From Nocardia inohanensis NBRC 100128 (GTDB taxonomy: Bacteria; Actinomycetota; Actinomycetes; Mycobacteriales; Mycobacteriaceae), in the NCBI RefSeq assembly GCF_001612945.1, contig NZ_BDBK01000019.1, positions 62,001 to 126,000 of the forward strand: a stretch of 64,000 nt of DNA. Reading direction: 5' to 3'. The position numbers were made by a program, and so were the translations under genes. Positions 33,190-43,000 of this stretch are shown one piece after another. Positions within the stretch are counted from its first letter, which is position 1; each line of letters begins with the position of its first letter. A model generated the notes under the pieces. The model did not search any database. It was not told the origin of the DNA and worked only from the letters and a program-made list of their open reading frames with translations.

Positions 33190-34278
33190 TCAGAACCGGC
33201 GCGCGGAATGGAACGGGGTGGAACCCATCGGCGCGACCGCGACCGGAACGCCGAAAGTCGAAGCGTGCAACATCAATCCGTTGCCGGCGTAGATGCCCAC
33301 GTGTGAGACCTCAGAGTAGAAGAAGACCACGTCGCCGGGCTGGAGGTCCTTCTGATCGACGGGCGTGCCGAAGTTGGACTGCTGCTGGCTGGTGCGCGGC
33401 ACATCCTTGCCGACCTGGTGAAAAGCCCACTGCACCAGGCCCGAGCAATCGAATTGATCGGGTCCGACCGCGCCCCAGACATAGGGCGCGCCGACGCGGG
33501 TGAGCCCGGCGGCCAGGGCGCTGGTGCCGCTGCCGGGAACCAGGCCGCGCAGCAACGAGTCCCGGTCGAAGCCGGGCGGGAACATGGATCCGGCCAGTGC
33601 GGACTTGTCACTGGCGGAGAGCTGACCCCAGGCGGCGATCACGCTGGCGATGGAGCCCTGTAGATCGGAGCGCTTGCGCTCCAGCTCGGCGCGCACGGTG
33701 TCGGCCTGATTGCTGGCGGCGCGAGCGGATTCGGCGGCGGTGCGGGCGGTGTTCTCCGCGGCCGCGGCGGCATCGCTGACCTGTTTGTATTGGCTCAGTT
33801 GCGCATTGGTGCGGGTGCCGACCAGATCCACGATGGACATCTGATCGAGCAGTTGCTGCGGGGAGCTGCTGACCAGCAGCGAGCTGAGCCGGTTGGTGCG
33901 GCCGCCGAGCAGGCTGGAAGTGGCGGCACGGTCGATGACCGGCTGATACTTGCGGATCTCGCCGCGCGCCGATTCGAGTGCGGCGGCGGCGTCGGCGGCC
34001 TTGGCGTCGGCGTCCCGGGCGATGGTGAGCTTGTTGTCCAGGTCGGTCTGCGCGTCGAGGGCCTGCTGGTTGAGTTGTTCGGACTGCCGCGACAGGTCGA
34101 CCAGCTTCTGCACCGCTTCCCCCGCGGATGCCGGTGCGGCCACCGGGTCGGCTGTCGCGGGTCCGGCCCCACCGGAGGCCACCACGATGATTCCGGCGGC
34201 CAGCGCGCCTCCCACCAGTTTCGCCGTACGAGAGTCCCGCACCCGATACTGCCGTGTTCGATGCTGCTGCGCTGCCAC
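33190..34278 (-). CDS. NlpC/P60 peptidoglycan endopeptidase with coiled coil (RipC-like)
   Basis: Secreted cell-wall hydrolase of 362 aa. A signal peptide (hydrophobic VGGALAAGIIVVASGGAGPATADP) is followed by a long coiled coil (about residues 50-215) and the C-terminal NlpC/P60 domain (about 255-362). The catalytic Cys is in DQFDCSGLVQWAF, the His in VSHVGIYAGNG, and the third polar residue in MLHAST. It matches Rv2190c. The coiled coil probably holds the enzyme in check or links it to an FtsEX-type partner. A promoter-like CGTAATCTT lies upstream. Confidence 0.88.
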   Translation of the reverse strand: MAAQQHRTRQYRVRDSRTAKLVGGALAAGIIVVASGGAGPATADPVAAPASAGEAVQKLVDLSRQSEQLNQQALDAQTDLDNKLTIARDADAKAADAAAALESARGEIRKYQPVIDRAATSSLLGGRTNRLSSLLVSSSPQQLLDQMSIVDLVGTRTNAQLSQYKQVSDAAAAAENTARTAAESARAASNQADTVRAELERKRSDLQGSIASVIAAWGQLSASDKSALAGSMFPPGFDRDSLLRGLVPGSGTSALAAGLTRVGAPYVWGAVGPDQFDCSGLVQWAFHQVGKDVPRTSQQQSNFGTPVDQKDLQPGDVVFFYSEVSHVGIYAGNGLMLHASTFGVPVAVAPMGSTPFHSARRF

Positions 34279-34416
34279 CGTCGTCCCGTTCTCTTACCCC
34301 GAGCTGGAAAAGAAGGTCTCGATAAGATTACGAAACGGCGACCGGTTGTGTCCAGCAGGCCACGGAATCATTACGGCCGCCGCTTCGCTCGCAGGTCACG
34401 ACCTGCGGTTCGAGCC

Positions 34417-35040
34417 TCAGACGCGACGCGCGCCCGCGAACGGCATCGACGAGATGGGGGCGACCTTCACCGGCTGGCCGGAGGTGGAGGCGTGCACCAC
34501 ATTGCCGTCGCCGACGTAGATGCCGGAGTGGCTGCCGCCGTAGAACGACACCACGTCGCCCGGCTCCAGCGCGTCCTCGGACACCGCGTAACCGGCGTTG
34601 AGCTGTTCGTAGCTGGTGCGCGGCAGGCTGACGCCGGCCTGCGCGTAGGACCACTGCACCAGACCGGAGCAGTCGAAGGCGTTCGGCCCGGCGGCGCCGT
34701 ACACGTACGGGGAGCCGACCTTGCTCAGCGCCGCGTTCACGGCTTCCTGGCGCGGGCTGGCCTGCGGGGCGGGCGCGGGCACGCCGGGCACCTCGACGCC
34801 GGGGATGGCGGGGATGGTCACCGGAATCGATTCCGGCACACCGGGAATGCCGGCCGGGAGCTGAACCTGGTCCGGCACATCGAAGGTGCCGACGCCGGGG
34901 ATGGTCACCGGCTGCGCCGAGGCGGGAGTGGCGGGCAGCAGCAGCGCGCTCAGCGTGGCAGCGCCGACGGCACCGGCCGCGACAGCACGCTGCGCGCCGC
35001 GCTGCATGCCCCGGACCCGCTTGACGGTGTTGGTCGCCAT
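34417..35040 (-). CDS. Short NlpC/P60 peptidoglycan endopeptidase
   Basis: Second NlpC/P60 protein, 207 aa, with a signal peptide (LSALLLPATPASAQP) and a Pro/Val-rich spacer (about 45-100) instead of a coiled coil. Catalytic residues are in NAFDCSGLVQWSY, SHSGIYVGDG and VVHAST. It is 138 bp upstream of the RipC-like gene, on the same strand, and is likely a paralogue from tandem duplication. The ATG at 35040 is followed by a normal signal peptide; longer frames are not. Likely acts on cell-wall stem peptides. Confidence 0.87.
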   Translation of the reverse strand: MATNTVKRVRGMQRGAQRAVAAGAVGAATLSALLLPATPASAQPVTIPGVGTFDVPDQVQLPAGIPGVPESIPVTIPAIPGVEVPGVPAPAPQASPRQEAVNAALSKVGSPYVYGAAGPNAFDCSGLVQWSYAQAGVSLPRTSYEQLNAGYAVSEDALEPGDVVSFYGGSHSGIYVGDGNVVHASTSGQPVKVAPISSMPFAGARRV

Positions 35041-35200
35041 GATGAGGTACTTCCAATCTGCCCCGCAGCGTCGCACCGGGTTGGTGCGTCGGACTCCGCG
35101 AGGTCTCAGGAAGATTACGAGGACATAACGGTGGCTTGTAAAGCCGAGGCGAACGCCCGGTGATCGGAAATAGTTACGCGGCCGTATTTCGGTGCGACAG
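35041..35200 (-). promoter_or_regulatory. Leader region of the short NlpC/P60 gene
   Basis: On the minus strand CGTAATCTT lies about 80 bp before the ATG; the same nonamer precedes the RipC-like gene near 34320-34330. A hairpin formed by CGTCGCACC and GGTGCGTCG follows in the leader. TAATCT could be a -10 box. I looked for the c-di-AMP riboswitch often found before such genes and did not see it. Confidence 0.35.
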
Positions 35201-35466
35201 ACATCACAGCAATCACGAAACGATAACGATGCCGGTTTTGCCAAGAGCTTCCCGGCGGCTACCCGCCGGTAGCCGGCACGCCGGCGAGACGCGCTCGAGC
35301 TCGACGGATTCCGCATAACACCAGCTCAGCACCGACCCCCGCGACCTGGGCTGGACGCCTGACCGCGAGCGACACGCCCGACCGCGCGGGGAGTGGGCAG
35401 CACGCGGCGAGCACCGGCACGAACCATCCGCCCGGCCCACCCGAATTCATGCGAAATATGAATCAA

Positions 35467-35482
35467 TGTGACCCTGGCCACA
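35467..35482. promoter_or_regulatory. Candidate CRP/GlxR-type binding site
   Basis: TGTGACCCTGGCCACA matches the TGTGA-N6-TCACA consensus with one mismatch and sits in a perfect palindrome AATGTG-N8-CACATT. It lies between divergent genes, 137 bp before the nuclease gene and about 430 bp before the NlpC/P60 gene. The stretch 35200-35590 holds nothing else clear and is less GC-rich at 35449-35560. Confidence 0.45.
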
Positions 35483-35589
35483 TTTCTGCATATTTCCGCA
35501 ATTCGAAGCCCTCATCTCGAGTATCTCGATGCGATATTCAGACATTTTCGGCGTTTTCCCAGGACACGGATCTTGTCGGTCCCTCCGCC

Positions 35590-35603
35590 TACGCTTGCTG
35601 TCC
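35590..35603 (+). promoter_or_regulatory. Possible leaderless promoter of the DEDD/GIY-YIG gene
   Basis: TACGCT at 35590-35595 is followed by eight bases and the GTG at 35604. The same hexamer and spacing recur before trpD. Confidence 0.4.
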
Positions 35604-37334
35604 GTGTCCCAGCAGCTGGCCTTCGATGAGCTCGAAACCCCGCTGTACGACACCACTTTCGTGGTTGTCGACCTCGAAACCACCGGTACCAGCCCCGAGG
35701 GTGACGCGATCACCGAGATCGGCGCGGTGAAGGTGCGCGGTGGCGAGGTGCTCGGCGAGTTCGCCACCCTCGTCAATCCGGGCTGCGCGATTCCGCCGCA
35801 GATCGTGCACATCACCGGCATCACCACCGCCATGGTCATGGATGCCCCGCGCATCGAAGAGGTGCTGCCCGGTTTCCTGGAGTTCGCCAAGGGCGCGGTG
35901 CTGGTCGCCCACAACGCCCGCTTCGACACCGGCTTCCTGCGTGCCGCCGCGAACCGGCTCGAAACCCCGTGGCCCGCCTTCCAAGTGGTCTGCACGGTGC
36001 AGCTGGCCCGGCGGGTACTCACCAAAGACGAAGCGCCGTCGGCGAAGCTGTGGTTCCTGGCGCAGCTGCTCGGCGCGGAGACCCGCCCCACCCACCGCGC
36101 CCTCGACGACGCCCGCGCCACCGTCGACGTCCTGCACGCCCTCATCGCCCGCGTCGGCAACCAAGGCGTGCACAGCCTCACCGAACTCCTCGACTACCTC
36201 CCTCAGGTGACCCGCCGCCAACGCGCCAAACGCGTACTGGCCACCGACCTTCCGGCCACCCCCGGCGTCTACCTCTTCCGCGGCCCCTCCGACGAAGTCC
36301 TCTATATAGGGACGGCGGTGAACCTGCGCCGCCGCGTCCGCAACTACTTCACCGGCTCCGACACCCGCCCCCGCATGCGCGAAATGGTCCAACTGGCCAC
36401 CCGCGTGGATCACGTCGAGTGCGCCCACGGCCTGGAAGCCGGCGTCCGCGAACTCCGCCTCCTGCTCGCCCACACCCCGCCCTACAACCGCCGCTCCAAA
36501 TTCCCGCAGCGCGCCTGGTGGCTCACCCTCACCGACGAACCCTTCCCCCGCTTCGCCGTCTCCCGCACCCCCACCCGAGACGCCCTGGGCCCCTTCAATT
36601 CCCGCACCGAAGCCCAAGAGATTTCCATCACCCTCGCCGAGAACTCCGGCCTGCGAACCTGCACCACCCGCATCCCCCGCACCGGCCGCCACGACTGCCA
36701 GCCCGCCATCGTCGGCGGCTGCCCCGCAGCCACTGAAAACAGCCCCCTATATATAAAGGAATACTCCCCGGCCCCCGAGTCCATCCGAGCCCTCTTCGCC
36801 GGAGCCGACGACGCCCTCCTCCACGCCATCGACAAAAAGCTCGAATCCCTCTCAGCCGCAGAGCATTTCGAAGCAGCCGCCCGCCTCCGAGACCGCACCG
36901 TCCCCATCATCCGAGCCCTCCGCCGCACCCAGCGCCTAGCCGCCCTGGCCCGCATCCCCGAACTGACAGCCGCCCACCCCGACGGCGCCGGCGGCTGGCA
37001 ATTCGCCGTCATCCGCCACGCCCGCCTGGCCGCCGCCGGCAACGCCCCTCGCGGCGTCTCCCCCATGCTCACCGTCGACCACCTCACCGCATCCGCCGAA
37101 ACCGTAATCCCCACCCCCCTCGAATCCCCCACCCCCACCGAAGATCCCGCCTATCCCCCACTCCGCGGCGCCCTCCCCGAAGAAGCCGCCCTCCTCGTCC
37201 GCTGGCTCGAACAACCCGGCACCCGCATAGTCCGCACCACCGACGGCTACCACGAACCCCGGCTGGGTGCGGGCGCCTGGCTGGCCTGGCTGGCCCGCGC
37301 CGAAGCCGCGGCCTCCGACCCCGTCACCGACTGA
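35604..37334 (+). CDS. DEDD exonuclease fused to a UvrC-type GIY-YIG nuclease domain (Rv2191-like)
   Basis: Two-domain nuclease of 576 aa. Residues about 15-175 are a DnaQ-like 3'-5' exonuclease with FVVVDLETTG, VLVAHNARFDTGFL and HRALDDARAT. Residues about 200-300 are a GIY-YIG domain with PGVYLFRGPSDEVLYIGTAVNLRRRVRNYF, as in UvrC/Cho, followed by a UvrC-like region with a UVR-like stretch EHFEAAARLRDRTVPI. Probably acts in DNA repair. I prefer GTG at 35604, because TACGCT (35590-35595) is 8 bases before it; an ATG at 35529 also gives an open frame. Confidence 0.85.
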   Translation: MSQQLAFDELETPLYDTTFVVVDLETTGTSPEGDAITEIGAVKVRGGEVLGEFATLVNPGCAIPPQIVHITGITTAMVMDAPRIEEVLPGFLEFAKGAVLVAHNARFDTGFLRAAANRLETPWPAFQVVCTVQLARRVLTKDEAPSAKLWFLAQLLGAETRPTHRALDDARATVDVLHALIARVGNQGVHSLTELLDYLPQVTRRQRAKRVLATDLPATPGVYLFRGPSDEVLYIGTAVNLRRRVRNYFTGSDTRPRMREMVQLATRVDHVECAHGLEAGVRELRLLLAHTPPYNRRSKFPQRAWWLTLTDEPFPRFAVSRTPTRDALGPFNSRTEAQEISITLAENSGLRTCTTRIPRTGRHDCQPAIVGGCPAATENSPLYIKEYSPAPESIRALFAGADDALLHAIDKKLESLSAAEHFEAAARLRDRTVPIIRALRRTQRLAALARIPELTAAHPDGAGGWQFAVIRHARLAAAGNAPRGVSPMLTVDHLTASAETVIPTPLESPTPTEDPAYPPLRGALPEEAALLVRWLEQPGTRIVRTTDGYHEPRLGAGAWLAWLARAEAAASDPVTD

Positions 37335-37410
37335 CCGTTTGCCCGCGCTTCACATCACCGATAGCGTCGAGATCGGTGTGGAATCGGCGATGAACCGGGG
37401 GATATCGGCT

Positions 37411-37803
37411 GTGAGTATGGAGTTCGACCCGCTACCTCAACTACCGCGCACAGCGAACGTCTACGACGGACGCGATGACAGCGGCCGCCCCGTGGCCGTA
37501 CGGGAGCCACTCGCCCCATCATTACGTGACGGAGTTCTCGCCTACCTCGACAGCGCGCCCGTAGTCCTCGCCGCCCGCAGCTACGCCGTGGACGAGTTCG
37601 CGCCGGCGGATCGCGATGTGCCGCTGACCTTCCACACCGACGGCGTATGGATCTGGTCCGGTTCGGTCGCGCACTACCTGCGCAAGCACAATCTGCCGCC
37701 GGAACCGGACCTGGTGCGGCACATCGCCGATCGGAACTTCCGGGTCGGTGAGGTCAGCGAGGGCGCACAGAACCTCGCGGTCCGGATCATCACCCGGACC
37801 TGA
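37411..37803 (+). CDS. Conserved protein of unknown function, toxin-locus neighbour
   Basis: 130-aa soluble protein. VLAYLDSAPVVLAARSYAVDEFAPADRDVPLTFHTDGVWIWSGSVAHYLRKHNLPPEPDLVRHI resembles a module I have seen attached to or beside actinobacterial secreted-toxin loci, but I cannot name the family. The start is taken as GTG at 37411, 9 bases after GGGGG; ATG 37417 and ATG 37390 are alternatives. Its stop abuts the YbaB-like gene's stop (convergent). It could be an immunity or accessory protein; no catalytic motif is obvious. Confidence 0.55.
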   Translation: MSMEFDPLPQLPRTANVYDGRDDSGRPVAVREPLAPSLRDGVLAYLDSAPVVLAARSYAVDEFAPADRDVPLTFHTDGVWIWSGSVAHYLRKHNLPPEPDLVRHIADRNFRVGEVSEGAQNLAVRIITRT

Positions 37804-38304
37804 TCACCAGCGATCGTCGGCGATGATCTGCCCGGCCGGGCGCTCCAGCTCCTCGACATCGGTGAAGACCATCCCGGAGTCATCGTGCTGTCGCCGCTCG
37901 GCGGCATTGGGCGGCGCGATGGAAGCCGGGATGAACTCCGGAATGTGCGCGGTGAGGTCGGGGACCTCCTCGAGCAGATCGGACATCTTCGGCAGCCGGT
38001 CGCGGCGTTCCTGGATGGGGGCCGTCAATTCGGCTGTCTTGCTCGCCAATTCGGTGGCCGCGGCCTGCGCCGCCTCGGTCACCGCCGCCGCGAGCTCGGA
38101 CAGGTGGAGGTCGAGGTCCGGATCGAATCGGGTCTCGATGACCACGCCGTCAGCGTTCAGGACCACGGTGACACGCCGTTGCAGCGCCGTACCGGTAGCG
38201 GTCAACTGCGAACGCTTCCGGTGGTAATCGGCGAGCACCTGCATCTGGACCTGGAACTCGTCGACCATCGCCGCGAGCTCGGTCTTCAGGAACTCATTTG
38301 CCAT
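37804..38304 (-). CDS. YbaB/EbfC-like protein of a type VII secretion locus
   Basis: 166-aa protein resembling the YbaB/EbfC family: coiled N-terminal helix (MVDEFQVQMQVLADYHRKRSQLTATGTALQRRVTVVLNADGVVIETRF) followed by a beta hairpin and a second helix, then an acidic, Pro-rich tail. In mycobacteria and Nocardia such proteins accompany EspC/WXG proteins in ESX-associated loci (EspL type). The ATG at 38304 overlaps the 3' end of the upstream EspC-like gene by 11 bp, so the two are coupled. Confidence 0.7.
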   Translation of the reverse strand: MANEFLKTELAAMVDEFQVQMQVLADYHRKRSQLTATGTALQRRVTVVLNADGVVIETRFDPDLDLHLSELAAAVTEAAQAAATELASKTAELTAPIQERRDRLPKMSDLLEEVPDLTAHIPEFIPASIAPPNAAERRQHDDSGMVFTDVEELERPAGQIIADDRW

Positions 38305-38629
38305 TGATCGACCGGAAACCGTCGGCGCTCGACAGTTCCCTGTTCTGCAACAGCTTTGCCGCGTCGCCCTGGCCGCCGCCCTGCTCACCGGTGTTGGTGG
38401 TGGTGTCGGCGGTCAGTTTGGCGAGGTTCTGCCGTGACGCGACGTACCCGTTGCCGTCCTCGCCATTGGCGAACAGGTTGCCGGGTTTGTCATGCCCCCA
38501 CGGTGTTCCGCGCCCGTCGACGGCCGCTTCCAGCCCGGTCAGCACCGCTTTGATCGCGTCGCTGATGGCGGTGGTCTTGGCGGCGGCCTGGCTCAGCAGC
38601 ACCGGATCGGCTTCGACGTTCTGGCCCAT
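38294..38629 (-). CDS. EspC/WXG100-like type VII secretion target protein
   Basis: 111-aa protein of the small helical-hairpin secretion family. GQNVEADPVLLSQAAAKTTAISDAIKAVLTGLEAAV forms helix one, GTPWGHDKPGNLFANGEDGNGY is the turn with the conserved WG and FANG, and the second helix follows. Proteins like this are usually secreted with, or as chaperone for, a large WXG-head effector; the divergent 1439-residue gene is the obvious candidate partner. Confidence 0.75.
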   Translation of the reverse strand: MGQNVEADPVLLSQAAAKTTAISDAIKAVLTGLEAAVDGRGTPWGHDKPGNLFANGEDGNGYVASRQNLAKLTADTTTNTGEQGGGQGDAAKLLQNRELSSADGFRSINGK

Positions 38630-38665
38630 ATCGAGTGTTCCTCCCCACTAAGCGATATCGCGACC

Positions 38666-39814
38666 CTACGTGAACGCGCGCAGGCCCGCGAACGAGAACT
38701 GGCCGAGGGCGGCATCGGCATCGAAGCGCGAGGGGTCGAAGACAGCGGCGACGGTATCGAAGGTGACAACGCCCGCTTCGGCGGCCGAAACCAATGTCGC
38801 CACGGCGCTTCTCGGCGGCCCCGAAACGGCTTCCCCAGTGACACCGGCCAGCACGCCCTCGATGATCTCGGCGGTGACCTGCGCAGACCAGACTCCGGGA
38901 ATGGCGGTGGTCAGGTTCGACGCGGACGGCGACTCACCGCGATACCAGCGGCCGTTGTCCCACCATGAACAGAACGACAGCATTCCGGAACCGGCGCGCG
39001 GGTTGAGGACCGCGTCCACTACCCAATCCGGTGCGCCCGCATAGAGTTCGGGAAGGGGCGCGCCATCGTTGTAAGCGGCGTCGAGTTCGGGGGCGTTCCA
39101 GACACCACCGGAGAGAATCGCCCGGTTTCCCGGCAATAGATACAGCGTGCTGCCACTGCGGTCGGCACTCTCGAACCAGCCGAGCGACGGCAGCACCCGC
39201 GGACCCTGTTGGGCCTCGGCGGCGACGAAGGTCGCGGCGAGCACCGCCCACCGAGCCCAAAGCGCCGGCAGCTCAGGGAGATCCGTGGCGGGCTGACCAA
39301 CCACGCCGCGCGCCCGGTCCGCTCGTGCCTGTTCGGCGGCGATGCGTGGCGAGCGCTGCTGCCGCCCCGCGTGACCCACGTACGCCGCCAGCCACATCGG
39401 TAGTCTGCGGCGCGGGTATTCACGCAGGTCGGCCTGGTATGCCTCGGGCGGAAACAATTGATGGTCGGGGAAAGGCTCGTCGCCGTAGTCGTAGTCGGTG
39501 CGGATCTCACCGGCATTCGTGAGCACCAGTCGCATGCGCCACCACGGTCCTGCGGGAGTCGGCACCGTGGATTCTCTTTGCAGCTGCACCAATTCGAGCG
39601 CGTCCGTCGTGGGTTCGCCGCGAACCGAACCGCCCCCGGCCGAGTACACGATGTCCCAGGTCTGCACCGCGACGGTCCACGCGAACACGGCCTCGACGCG
39701 TTCCCAACCGGCCGGCGCGGCCATGGCGAGTTCCTGTGCGAGTTCATGGGTCAATGGCCGGGCCTGGTCGGCGATCTGTGGCTCGCCGAGGTTTCCGGTA
39801 CGTGTGCTGGTCAC
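38666..39814 (-). CDS. Large conserved protein with YezG/TNT-immunity-like N-terminus
   Basis: 382-aa soluble protein without signal peptide. PAGWERVEAVFAWTVAVQTWDIVYSAGGG and EIRTDYDYGDEPFPDHQLFPPEAYQADLREYPRRRLP resemble the DUF600/YezG-type immunity proteins of actinobacterial NAD-glycohydrolase (TNT) toxins, in which a DYDxEPxF-like segment is typical. The C-terminal half (about 190-382) looks like a diverged second unit. It is divergent from the toxin gene. A role as immunity protein is inference from family and place; no TNT domain is visible in this window. Confidence 0.55.
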   Translation of the reverse strand: MTSTRTGNLGEPQIADQARPLTHELAQELAMAAPAGWERVEAVFAWTVAVQTWDIVYSAGGGSVRGEPTTDALELVQLQRESTVPTPAGPWWRMRLVLTNAGEIRTDYDYGDEPFPDHQLFPPEAYQADLREYPRRRLPMWLAAYVGHAGRQQRSPRIAAEQARADRARGVVGQPATDLPELPALWARWAVLAATFVAAEAQQGPRVLPSLGWFESADRSGSTLYLLPGNRAILSGGVWNAPELDAAYNDGAPLPELYAGAPDWVVDAVLNPRAGSGMLSFCSWWDNGRWYRGESPSASNLTTAIPGVWSAQVTAEIIEGVLAGVTGEAVSGPPRSAVATLVSAAEAGVVTFDTVAAVFDPSRFDADAALGQFSFAGLRAFT

Positions 39815-40003
39815 GGTTTTCGCTCCCCTCCTCGACCGCGGGTGCCCGGTCGAAACGCCCTTGCGACCCTACCGGTCGGTTGCTGATTCCCGTTTCCTGT
39901 GACACCGTAAAGCAAGATCAGAGCCGGTCCGCCCGTGAAATCGCCTGGTGGACCGAGCGATTGCTGTCGATTCGGTTCGGGGGGCGCACGGGGGAATGCG
40001 GTA

Positions 40004-43000
40004 GTGATTTGGCGTCCGCCTGCCGCCGACTCGCTCGGCTGGCTGATCGGCCTGCAATGGCCCGAGGGCAATGAAGACGAGATGTGGGGGCTGGCCGACG
40101 ACTGGAAAAAGGCCGCGGCCCAACTGAAAAGCATCAAGGGCGATGTCGACGGGGCGATATCGGCTGTCCGGCAGGCCTATCCGCAGGGTGGGGGCGGCGA
40201 GGAGATGATCAAGCAGCTGGAGTCGCTGAAGAAAGGCGACAACGGCGGCGACGGATCCCTCGACAGCCTTGTGAAATGGTTCGGAGAGATCGCCGGGCTG
40301 GCGGAGAACACCGGCACCGAGTTCGAATACACGAAGCTCATGTTCCACGCCACGTTGCTCATCATGGCGGTGGATATGGCCATCGCCGCCGCCTCGCTGG
40401 TGGGCGCACCCGCCGCCGAAGCCGCGGTGATCGCGGTGAACCGCGTGACGGTGCGCCAGATCATGAAGAAGCTGCTGGCCCGGCTGGCCGGGCAGGGCGT
40501 GAAATTCTCCGAGATCATCTCCGCGCAGACGGCACTCAAAGCCCTTCGAATGGCCGGGATCTCGGCCGTGCTCGGCGCGGGGCTGGGTGCGGCTCCGGAC
40601 GCCATCATTCAGACCTGGCAGCACAAGCAGGGGCGCCGCCAGGACATCAACTGGGAACAGACCCGGACCATGGCGTGGGCTGGAGCCGCAGGAGGGCTGG
40701 CCGCGGCGGGGATCGGCGGCGCGATGCGTTGGCGGATAGGCACACCCGCCACGCGCGGCGGGCGGGTGCTCGCCGCCGGCGGCATCATGTTGGGCGCCGG
40801 GGCCGGAGCCGCCGGGGCCGGACTGCTGACCAGCGGATTGCTCAGCGGGCATTGGGAATTCGACCCACGCATGATCACCGCCGGCATGTTCGGCGGAGCC
40901 GCGCCGGGCATGGTCCGCGCGGTCCGGCCGCCGAAAACGAGCACGCCGAAAACCAATGTTGCCAAACTCGGCGATGGCACCGGAGCGCTGAGCCGGGGCG
41001 GTTCGGGTGGTGCACAGCCGCATTCGCAAGGTCCCGGATCGCACGCGGGCGGCTCGACCGGAGCGGGCGAGCGGTCGCCGTGGACTCCGGCTTCGAACGA
41101 CGGAGCGCAGAACCTGCACGGCAGGGCGGGAACACCGGAGAGCAGCGGGATCGGCGACGGCGGCGCGTCCGGCGGGCACAGTACGCAGCCCGCCGGTTCG
41201 CACACCGCGGGCGATGCGGTGGGCGGGGCGACCTCGGCCCAACTCGCTGCGCAGGCGAGCATTCCGCACGCGTCCCCCGAGGTGGCGCCGAGCGCGCAGG
41301 GCGGCGCGCAACCCGTTGTCGCCGCACCGGCAGCGCATGCGGCGCCGATCACTCATGCCGGCGACGCCGGCGCCCCCCAAGGCGGCCAATCCGCGAATCC
41401 GGCGCACGGTCAACCGGCGAACCCGGCACACAACCAGCCCGCGAATCCCGCACCTACCGCCGGTGATTCCCGTACCCCCGTGGAGCAGCGGCCCGCCACC
41501 ACCGCGCGACCCGATCCGACCGGAAACACCCCGCCCGCCGAGAGCAACCGCGCCGGAGCCGCGACGAACCGGGACGCGGCCGCCGCCGCACCCGCGCACG
41601 GCAAAACCACCGGCACCGAAGCGCCGCGCACCACCGGGCGAACCGATATCGCCCCGGGTGAACGAGCTACCGTCCCCGCCGAGCATCCGGACGGCCGCCG
41701 CGCGTCCGAACCCGTTCAGCCGGAGGGGTCGCGCCCCAGGAACGAGAATCCGCGCACCGCAGAAGAACTCGCCCGCACATCGGAAACGGAAGCACCGGCG
41801 CGCGCCCGCCCGGAAGAGTCACGTCCGGCAGCCGAGCAGAATCCGCAGAAATCGCATCCGGACGAGGGCAGTCCACGCAGGACGCCCGAGGAAACCTCCG
41901 GTCCCGAAAAGTCGTTCACTCGCCCCCACGATTCCGACCAAGCCCCGCATTCCCCGGCACGCGAAAACGGCGCGCACGAACAACCATTGGCGCGCGGCGA
42001 GCACCCGCACAGCAGCGAACCGGAGTTGACACCGGCCGAGCAAGCGGCCAAAGACGCTTGCGATGCACTGCCGCAGATCGAGCGCGAAGCGATCAACGAC
42101 TACGCCGGTCCCGCCTACAACGAGATCAATCGCCATCTCCGCTACGGAGAACCGCTAGAAACGGTCTCACCGGCCACCATCGAACACATCCGCAGCGGTC
42201 TGGAGAAGCTTCCGAACCACGTCGGTCCCGTCAAGCGTTCGATCATGCTCTCGCCCGAGCAGATGGAAAAGTTCTGGCAGAACAACCGTCCCGACACGGG
42301 TGTCGAAGACCCGGGCTTCGTCTCCACCTCGAAAGACAAGTTCAAATGGAATCCGACCGTCAAACTGACCATCCTGTCGGAGACCGGTAAGGACATCTCC
42401 TTCCTGCGCCCGCCCGGCAAGCGCGGCGAAGCCGAGGTTCTCATCCCCGACGGCCGCCAATTCCGCGTGAAGTCACGCGATATGGACGCCGACGGCGTCA
42501 TGCACGTGGTGTGGGAAGAGATTCCCGAAGCCCAACGCGCGCACCCCGACGACGTGGGCCCGGCCGCGGCCCCGCACGACCGCACACCCGACCAGCCCTT
42601 CCCACACGAACTCGTCAAAGACGACAGCGTGCCCTTCTCCCTGGAAGGATTCGGCGCCCGCGAAGAACCCGCCGTCCCGGCCCGGCCCCACGATGTGAAT
42701 CCGTCTGCGGGACTTCCCGATCCGGTCACGGGCAAACCACGCGCAAACCTCGCCCCGGAACAAGCTCCTACCCGCCCGCACACCCCCGAGCCTGCTCCCG
42801 CACGCCCGGAGGGCCGTGAGCCTGCCGCCGTGCGCCCACACAACGCCGAACCGACCCCCGTACGAACCGAGCCCAACAGCCCCAAGACCCACGAAGAGGT
42901 CGCCCCAACCCGCCCTCACAACGAGGAACCGGCAACCAAGCCCTCGGGCCACAGCCCCGCAGACACGTCCCCGAATTCACCTGCCCGCGAACCAAACACC

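Noticed and set aside
34279..35250. c-di-AMP (ydaO-type) riboswitch before the NlpC/P60 genes
   Set aside because: Often found before such genes in actinobacteria, but the conserved sequence blocks could not be found on the minus strand.
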